Shown here in pieces: positions 59,159 to 64,000 of a DNA stretch of 64,000 bases. The stretch lies in the NCBI RefSeq assembly GCF_000744095.1, contig NZ_JQLI01000008.1, positions 1,798,001 to 1,862,000 of the forward strand. Direction: 5' to 3'. A program made the translations under genes and the position numbers. Origin of the DNA: Cupriavidus necator A5-1 (GTDB lineage: Bacteria > Pseudomonadota > Gammaproteobacteria > Burkholderiales > Burkholderiaceae). The number at the start of each line of letters is the position of its first letter. The stretch's first letter is position 1. The notes under the pieces are model-generated. The model ran no database searches, was not told the DNA's origin, and saw nothing but the letters and a program-made list of their open reading frames with translations.

Positions 59159-59782
59159 TTGCGCCTGGCTTTGCTGACAAAGAACTTGCGCACGCTCGGC
59201 CTGGCTGCCGTGCTCGCCCTGGCGGGTGCGGCGCAGGCCGCGCCTGCCAACGAGTTGTCGACCGGTCCCGTTGGGACTGCATCCGCCGGCGGGGAAGGCC
59301 TGGGCATCAACCAGGCCATCCGCGATGGCGAAGCCCGGCGCGGCGCTTCATTGTCCACCGGGGCGCCCAAACCGTTGGCGCCCCGTCCGGAATATTCATC
59401 GCTGCCGGTCTACGTCGGCAAGGTCGGCGACCAGCCGGTACGGCTGCGCCTGGGCCCCAAGCCCGACGAGCGTGACAGCGTGCGCGGTGAATACACCGGC
59501 CGCGGCGCTGGTGTCCGCCTGCTGGCCGGCGAGTGGGAAAACGGTGCCTTCCTGATGGAAGAATCCGACAACGGCACGCGCGTGTCGGGCAACTGGGAGG
59601 GCAATATCGACGCCAGCGGCGTCGTGCGCGGCACCTGGACCGATGCCTTCAACCCGGCCATCGTGCTGCCGTTCTTTATCCGGCCGCTGGGCGTGCTGGT
59701 GATTCCCCCGTTCGACATGACGCCCAACAGCGGCGTCACCTACGCGCCGCCGCCGCCGAAGTCCTCGATTTCCGGCTGGTAA
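59159..59782 (+). CDS. Exported protein of unknown function
   Basis: A 207-residue protein, apparently from a TTG at 59159 eight bp after bktB, with a signal peptide 'NLRTLGLAAVLALAGAAQA' then APAN. The mature protein is Gly/Pro rich and has 'YVGKVGDQPVRLRLGPKPDE', then 'GEYTGRGAGVRLLAGEWENG' and 'TRVSGNWEGNIDASGVVRGT', suggesting a small beta-sandwich that could be periplasmic. I do not recognise the family. The start is uncertain because the bktB stop and an open frame overlap here. Confidence 0.65.
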   Translation: MRLALLTKNLRTLGLAAVLALAGAAQAAPANELSTGPVGTASAGGEGLGINQAIRDGEARRGASLSTGAPKPLAPRPEYSSLPVYVGKVGDQPVRLRLGPKPDERDSVRGEYTGRGAGVRLLAGEWENGAFLMEESDNGTRVSGNWEGNIDASGVVRGTWTDAFNPAIVLPFFIRPLGVLVIPPFDMTPNSGVTYAPPPPKSSISGW

Positions 59783-59935
59783 CCCTGCTTGCGGTGCGGG
59801 TCGCCACGATTGCCGGTGGCGCGGCCGGCATTTGCTGGTAAGCTCGAAGGCTCATCCCGTCTCATTGCTGACCGGCCCGCGCGAAGCCCTGGCGGTATTG
59901 CGCCGCGGCCGGAAAGCACCAGCAAGGAATCCGCC

Positions 59936-61159
59936 GTGTCCGATTCGCCATCCGACAAGCCCGCGTCCCGCCCCCATTACCTGCAGACCGTCGCAGTCCA
60001 GCCCGAGCTGGAGATCGCGTCCGGCTTTGCCTCATTCTCTCCCGCCACGCATCGCGGCTCGACCGTGGTGTTCCGCAACCTGGCCGAGCTGCGCGCGCAG
60101 GGCGACGGCGCCACCACGTACTGGCGCTACGGCCTGCACGCCACCCCGACCAGCGAGGCGCTGTGCCAGCACCTGGCGCTGCTCGAAGGCGCGCGCCACA
60201 CGCTGCTGCAGCCATCCGGGCTGGCGGCGATCTCGCTGGTGTACTTTGCGCTGCTCAAGAGCGGCGACGATGTGCTGGTGCCACATAACGTCTATGGTCC
60301 CAACCGCGACCATGGCGAGTGGCTGGCGCGCGAGTTCGGCGTGAGCGTGCGCTACTACGACCCGATGGACGCTGCCGCCGTCGCCGCGCTGATCCGCCCT
60401 AACACGCGCCTGATCTGGCTGGAGTCGCCGGGTTCGGTGACGATGGAAGTGCCCGATACCGTTGCCATCGTGGCTGCAGCCAGGGCGCGCGGCGTGCTGA
60501 CCGCAATCGACAATACCTGGTCTGGCGGCGTCTATTTCCGTCCGTTCGACAAGGGCATCGATATCTCGGTGCAGGCGCTGACTAAATACCAGTCCGGCGG
60601 CAGCGACGTGCTGATGGGCGCGGTGTTGACGTGCGACGACGCGCTGCATGATCGCCTCAGGCGCACCCGCATGCTGATGGGGTGGGGCGTGTCCGCCGAC
60701 GACTGCCACCTGGTGCTGCGCGGGCTGCCGAGCATGCCGGTGCGCCTCGCCGCCCATGATCGCGCCGCGCGCGAGGTGGCCGAGTGGCTGTGCCAGCGGC
60801 CGGAGGTGGCGCGCGTACTGCATCCCGCGCTGCCAGAGTGCCCCGGCCATGCACACTGGCGGCGCGATTTCACCGGCGCCAGCGGCCTATTCGCGATCAT
60901 CCTGCGCGCACGCTACTCGCGCAAGCAGGTGGATGCCTTTGTCGAGGCGCTGCAGCTGTTCGCGATCGGCTGGTCCTGGGGCGGCGCCCACAGCCTGGCG
61001 GTGCCATACCACGTGCCGACCATGCGCCCCGCGGGCACGTGGCCGCCGGCCGGCTGGCAGGACACCGGCGAACTGGTGCGGCTCTATATCGGCCTGGAAG
61101 ACACGCGCGACCTGATCGCCGACCTGCGCCAGGCGATGGAAACGCAGCTTGCCAGCTAG
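59936..61159 (+). CDS. metC: Cystathionine beta-lyase (MetC-type PLP enzyme)
   Basis: A 407-residue Cys/Met-metabolism PLP enzyme converting cystathionine to homocysteine, pyruvate and ammonia. PLP is bound at Lys217 ('SVQALTKYQSGGSDVLMGAV'), with 'TYWRYGLHATPTSEALCQHL' and 'QPSGLAAISLVYFALLKSGD' for the cofactor and substrate site, and 'NTWSGGVYFRPFDKGID'. The GTG at 59936 has AAGGA 8 nt upstream. 'GWSWGGAHSLAVPY' near the C-terminus is typical of the beta-lyase group. Its last 4 bp overlap the convergent DUF2789 gene. Confidence 0.9.
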   Translation: MSDSPSDKPASRPHYLQTVAVQPELEIASGFASFSPATHRGSTVVFRNLAELRAQGDGATTYWRYGLHATPTSEALCQHLALLEGARHTLLQPSGLAAISLVYFALLKSGDDVLVPHNVYGPNRDHGEWLAREFGVSVRYYDPMDAAAVAALIRPNTRLIWLESPGSVTMEVPDTVAIVAAARARGVLTAIDNTWSGGVYFRPFDKGIDISVQALTKYQSGGSDVLMGAVLTCDDALHDRLRRTRMLMGWGVSADDCHLVLRGLPSMPVRLAAHDRAAREVAEWLCQRPEVARVLHPALPECPGHAHWRRDFTGASGLFAIILRARYSRKQVDAFVEALQLFAIGWSWGGAHSLAVPYHVPTMRPAGTWPPAGWQDTGELVRLYIGLEDTRDLIADLRQAMETQLAS

Positions 61160-61395
61160 GTCGGTTGCCGCAGCGCCAGGTTAAGCTGGTCGACCACTTC
61201 GGCCCAGTCAGCGTCGTCGAGCAGCTCATCTTCCAGCAGCGCGGCCTGCGCGGGCGTCCAGAAGGGCGCTTCGGCCAGCTCGACATCGTCGGGCAGCGGC
61301 GCGTGCGTGCCGATGAAGCTGCGGATGCTGGCCTCATCGGACGGCAGGCCGAGTTGGGCGAATAGTTCGGAAAACTGGTGGAAGGTCGGTTCCAT
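61156..61395 (-). CDS. DUF2789 family protein
   Basis: A 79-residue acidic protein starting MEPTFHQFSELFAQLGLPSD, matching the DUF2789 pattern through 'IRSFIGTHAPLPDDVELAEA' and 'PFWTPAQAALLEDELLDDAD'. Function unknown. It converges on metC with a 4-bp overlap of coding ends, so no terminator separates them. Confidence 0.85.
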   Translation of the reverse strand: MEPTFHQFSELFAQLGLPSDEASIRSFIGTHAPLPDDVELAEAPFWTPAQAALLEDELLDDADWAEVVDQLNLALRQPT

Positions 61396-61465
61396 GGCAG
61401 TCGGGCTCTCTGTGGTGGGGCTCAGGTAGTGTAGGGCAGCGACCGGCTTGCCGCCGCCCCAAAGA

Positions 61466-61493
61466 CAAAACGGACGCCGCGGCGTCCGTTTTG
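61466..61493 (-). terminator. Terminator of the PepSY operon
   Basis: CAAAACGGACGCC-GC-GGCGTCCGTTTTG is a 13-bp perfect stem; on the minus strand it is followed by TCTTTGG after its own TTTTG arm. It lies 20 bp past the end of the PepSY gene. Confidence 0.85.
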
Positions 61494-61512
61494 CATTGCG
61501 GTGCTGGTGCGC

Positions 61513-63144
61513 TCAGGGCGTGTCAGCCCTCGGCATCGCCTTGGCGGCCTGAGTGGCCTGTGCCGCGCGCGGCAGCGCCCACACCGACTCCGCGGGGCCG
61601 CTGCGCGCCCGGCGCTGCGTGGCCCGTGCCAGCGCGACAAATCCCGCCGCCAGCGCGCTCCCGCCGAGATCGAAGCCGGCGATGATCCAGTGCCCGCTCG
61701 GGATCGAATGCAGCAGATGGTCGCCGGTCAGGATCGCATTCGACAGCGGCACCGTCAGCGAGGCCAGCGCGGCTACGTAGAGCAGCTCGACCGCGGCGCG
61801 CACCGGCGGGCGCAGCAGCGCCCACGCGCAGGCAAGGGCGAACACCGTGAAGTACGTGTAGCTGACCGCGCGCCCGGGCCACAGCAGCGCCGCCGGGAAG
61901 CACAGCGCCACGCCGATGCAGCAGCCGATGCAGACGCCTACCGTGGCCTGCGCCAGCAGGCGGTGCACGCGCGGCTGCTCGGCCTGGCGCAGCTTGCGTC
62001 GCGACTCGATCCACAGCAGGTTGCCCGAATAGAACAGAAACGCGCCGGCCAACCCGGCCAGCAGGTAGACCAACCGCACCGGCAGTTCGCCGAAGGTGCC
62101 GAAATGCAGTGCATAGAGCGCGCTGTACAGCCCGTGGTTGCCATCGCGTGCGCCCGCGGTCTGGTTGGCGGTCAGCTGGCCGGCATTGGGTTCGCCGCTG
62201 GCAGCATGGATACCGATCGAGCCCAGATTGCCCAGCGCCTGCGTGCTGGTGCCGCGCACCTCGACCACGGCGTTGGCGTCGCCGTAGCGCTGGAAGCGGA
62301 ACGACTCGGGGGTGAAGCGCTCGCCGCCGTGCTCGCGGGCGATCTTCACCAGCGCCTCGGTCGGCATGGTCGGCACCGCGCGACCGGCCGCCGTGACTTC
62401 CGGCACCGCGGTGGTGGCGCGCGGCACCACCTCGAACAGGCGGCCGCCGAAGGTCAGCGTGTTGAACACCATCATCAGCACCAGCGACAGGCAGAACAGC
62501 GCGCCTGTGATGGCAAAGATAAGGTGGAAGGGCAGGCTGAACAGGCCCAGCACATTGTGCGTGTCCATCCAGAAGCGCTTCAGGTTGCGCCCCGGGCGCA
62601 CCGCGAACAGGTCCTTCTTCAGGCGCGGCAGGTGCAGCAGCACGCCCGACACCAGCGCCAGCCCGTACAGCACCGAGATCCCGCCCATGAAGTAGATGCC
62701 GCCCACCGGGATGCCGAGCGAGTAGTGCAGGCTGTTCAGGAAGGCCGACAGCTCGCCGATCACCTGGTCGCGCGAGGTGTCGCGCTGCATCGCGGTGTCG
62801 CCGGCTAGGCGCGCGTCGGTGGTCATCCGCCACTCGCCGGCCTTGTCCTGCCAGTAGGCCGAGGTATTGGGCTCGCCCTCGGACGGCATGATCACGTAGG
62901 CGCTGGCGGCGGCCTCCGGATGGATCGTCACCAGCTTCTGCATGAAGCGGTCGACGGCGGCCGGGTCGGCCTTCGCCTCGACTGGCGTATTGCCCTTGAG
63001 CCGCGACGGCGACTGCCACACGTGCAGCTCATGGTGGAACACGGTGACCGCCCCGACAAAGAAGGCGATAAACAGGGCCCAGCCGGCCATCAGGCCGACC
63101 CAGGTATGGAGCGTCTGGTACAGGCGCAGGGTTGCAGTTTTCAT
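61513..63144 (-). CDS. PepSY-associated TM-helix protein (iron-regulated membrane reductase-like)
   Basis: A 543-residue integral membrane protein. It starts MKTATLRLYQTLHTWVGLMA, the typical beginning of PepSY_TM proteins (PiuB/FsrB-like), with His in the first helices ('TLHTWVGL', 'VFHHELHVW') and 'FWMDTHNVLGLFSLPFHLIF' in the middle, possible haem ligands. A PepSY-like periplasmic segment precedes 'LYALHFGTFGELPVRLVYLL'. Relatives reduce ferric siderophores at the inner membrane. Third gene of an operon headed by a Fur-box-like site. Confidence 0.85.
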   Translation of the reverse strand: MKTATLRLYQTLHTWVGLMAGWALFIAFFVGAVTVFHHELHVWQSPSRLKGNTPVEAKADPAAVDRFMQKLVTIHPEAAASAYVIMPSEGEPNTSAYWQDKAGEWRMTTDARLAGDTAMQRDTSRDQVIGELSAFLNSLHYSLGIPVGGIYFMGGISVLYGLALVSGVLLHLPRLKKDLFAVRPGRNLKRFWMDTHNVLGLFSLPFHLIFAITGALFCLSLVLMMVFNTLTFGGRLFEVVPRATTAVPEVTAAGRAVPTMPTEALVKIAREHGGERFTPESFRFQRYGDANAVVEVRGTSTQALGNLGSIGIHAASGEPNAGQLTANQTAGARDGNHGLYSALYALHFGTFGELPVRLVYLLAGLAGAFLFYSGNLLWIESRRKLRQAEQPRVHRLLAQATVGVCIGCCIGVALCFPAALLWPGRAVSYTYFTVFALACAWALLRPPVRAAVELLYVAALASLTVPLSNAILTGDHLLHSIPSGHWIIAGFDLGGSALAAGFVALARATQRRARSGPAESVWALPRAAQATQAAKAMPRADTP

Positions 63145-63154
63145 GACGGCGACC

Positions 63155-63475
63155 TCAGGTGGTGGGCAGGCCCTGCGCGACCTTCAGCGCCGCCGGCGCC
63201 ATGCCGGCCAGGCGCAGCGCCCACAGCGCGCCGAAGCAGAGCAGGTTGGCGCCGCCCAGCCACAGCCACGCGGAGGTGCTGGAGCGTAACAGCAGGCTGC
63301 AGCTGATGATGGCGACCCACACCGGCAGGCAGGCCACCACGGCCGCCACCAGGCCGGTTTCCCAGCCGCCCGGCAGCCACAGGATCGCCAGCGTGCACAG
63401 CGCCACCGCCAGCGGCAGGCCCAGCAGCGTGCCGGCCAGCCATTTGGTGCCCATCGTGGTCGGGTCCGCGCTCAT
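63155..63475 (-). CDS. Small membrane protein of the PepSY operon (DUF3649/DUF3325-like position)
   Basis: A 106-residue protein with three to four hydrophobic helices ('GTLLGLPLAVALCTLAILWL', 'GLVAAVVACLPVWVAIISC', 'LGGANLLCFGALWALRLAG'). I prefer the ATG at 63475, which overlaps the end of the upstream gene by 4 bp; the frame extends upstream to 63550. It is 10 bp before the PepSY gene. Small membrane proteins in this position accompany PepSY ferric reductases in many beta- and gammaproteobacteria; I cannot assign the exact family. Confidence 0.75.
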   Translation of the reverse strand: MSADPTTMGTKWLAGTLLGLPLAVALCTLAILWLPGGWETGLVAAVVACLPVWVAIISCSLLLRSSTSAWLWLGGANLLCFGALWALRLAGMAPAALKVAQGLPTT

Positions 63476-63759
63476 GCCCGTTGCCTCCGCGCCGCCTGGC
63501 GCCTGCGCTCGACATAGATGCCGACGAAGGGCCATGCCGACAGGGCGCACGGCACCGTCGCCAGCGTGGCGGCAATGGCGACGGGCCAGCCGTCAGTGAT
63601 GCTCCACAGCCAGGTGCTCAGGATCACCAGTACCAGGCCGAGCCAGCCCAATACGCGCGGCTGCGCGACTGTGCCGGACGGCATCAGGACCTGGTTGGGC
63701 GCGGCCAGGTAGAGGCACGCCGCCGCTGCCTGTCCGAGGAGGACGGCCAGAACTTGCAT
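63472..63759 (-). CDS. Small membrane protein, first gene of the PepSY operon
   Basis: A 95-residue protein starting MQVLAVLLGQAAAACLYLAA, with three hydrophobic helices and a basic C-terminus (ERRRQAARRQRA). It probably associates with the PepSY protein. The ATG at 63759 is 28 bp from the Fur-box-like palindrome. Overlap with the next gene implies coupled translation. Confidence 0.7.
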   Translation of the reverse strand: MQVLAVLLGQAAAACLYLAAPNQVLMPSGTVAQPRVLGWLGLVLVILSTWLWSITDGWPVAIAATLATVPCALSAWPFVGIYVERRRQAARRQRA

Positions 63760-63787
63760 GAGGGGGATGTGCGCGAATCAAAACAGT

Positions 63788-63806
63788 AATGGTAATGATT
63801 CGCATT
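63788..63806. promoter_or_regulatory. Fur-box-like palindrome
   Basis: AATGGTAATGATTCGCATT is a 19-bp imperfect palindrome (AATG..AAT-G-ATT..CATT) that resembles the Fur box GATAATGATAATCATTATC. It sits 28 bp upstream of the first PepSY-operon gene, where bound Fur would block the promoter. The following 63807-64000 contains no gene I can support beyond a possible C-terminal tail at the edge. Confidence 0.65.
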
Positions 63807-63961
63807 TGTATGCGCAAGCGGAATGTGGCGGCGGGCTGGCGGAAACAAAGGTATTCGTCACATCGGAGGGGGCACCCGATGTTGCGAATGGCTGACCGTG
63901 CCGGTTGCGCTCCGGCGGCGGCGTGGCGGCTCGCCCCGCAGGGCGAACCTTGCCCGACGGA

Positions 63962-64000
63962 TCAGTGCGGGAACAGTGCCAGCAGACCGTCCAGTCCAAC
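63962..64000 (-). CDS. Possible C-terminal tail of a gene continuing outside the window
   Basis: The minus strand reads VGLDGLLALFPH then stop. Its direction matches the PepSY operon, and a gene upstream in that direction is expected, but twelve residues are too few for assignment. Confidence 0.2.
   Translation of the reverse strand, partial: VGLDGLLALFPH

Overview
The window looks like chromosomal DNA of a Cupriavidus (Ralstonia eutropha group) betaproteobacterium. It is GC-rich and carries the phaC-phaA-phaB operon followed by phaR, then bktB 3 kb further on. The Pha and BktB proteins are the lengths of the C. necator H16 proteins and, from memory, very similar but not identical. A related species or strain such as C. 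taiwanensis is likely; the species cannot be fixed from the sequence alone.

Layout. 1-6.5 kb: the N-terminus of a LysR regulator, a divergent ornithine-cyclodeaminase-like gene coupled to a PhnD-like gene, an orphan Bug receptor, and a TrpX-type ABC importer. 6.5-11.3 kb: leftward housekeeping genes (aldo/keto reductase, pyrD, bpt, aat, Nudix) and an initiator tRNA-fMet. 11.4-12.6 kb: a RES/Xre-ParS toxin-antitoxin pair. 12.6-26 kb: an aerobic benzoyl-CoA (box) island made of boxC-boxB-boxA, boxR, divergent benzoate-CoA ligase, an alpha/beta hydrolase and a five-gene Liv-type ABC importer, probably for benzoate or related aromatics. 26-30.5 kb: kup and an IS607-family element (serine recombinase plus TnpB). 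30.5-35.4 kb: an accessory stretch with a ferritin-like diiron protein, small membrane and exported repeat proteins, an alpha/beta hydrolase-LuxR fusion and two tandem Hsp20 genes. 35.4-40.6 kb: ArnA-type dehydrogenase, arnT and a divergent PmrAB-like two-component system with a PmrA-box-like site between. 40.7-49.9 kb: tex, coiled-coil protein, DUF465, DinG-type helicase, bamD, rluD, pgeF. 49.9-59.2 kb: phaCAB, phaR, dusC, rimO, bktB. 59-64 kb: exported protein, metC, DUF2789, and a PepSY membrane operon behind a Fur-box-like palindrome.

How genes work together. Benzoate is imported (Liv genes), activated by benzoate-CoA ligase, epoxidised by BoxAB and ring-cleaved by BoxC, under BoxR. The resulting acyl-CoAs can feed acetyl-CoA into PhaA/BktB-PhaB-PhaC polymer synthesis, which PhaR regulates.

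The most unusual items are the IS607 TnpB, whose RuvC-II glutamate position is glycine while a glutamate sits 48 residues downstream just before the zinc finger (the Fanzor-like rearranged layout); a five-copy GTCCCGG cluster inside a 23-bp inverted repeat between two divergent genes of unknown role; and a small exported protein with five D-x-x-x-[DE]-G-x-R repeats. I did not find a clearly new multi-gene defence or metabolic system. All calls rest on reading the sequence and family knowledge; no searches were run.
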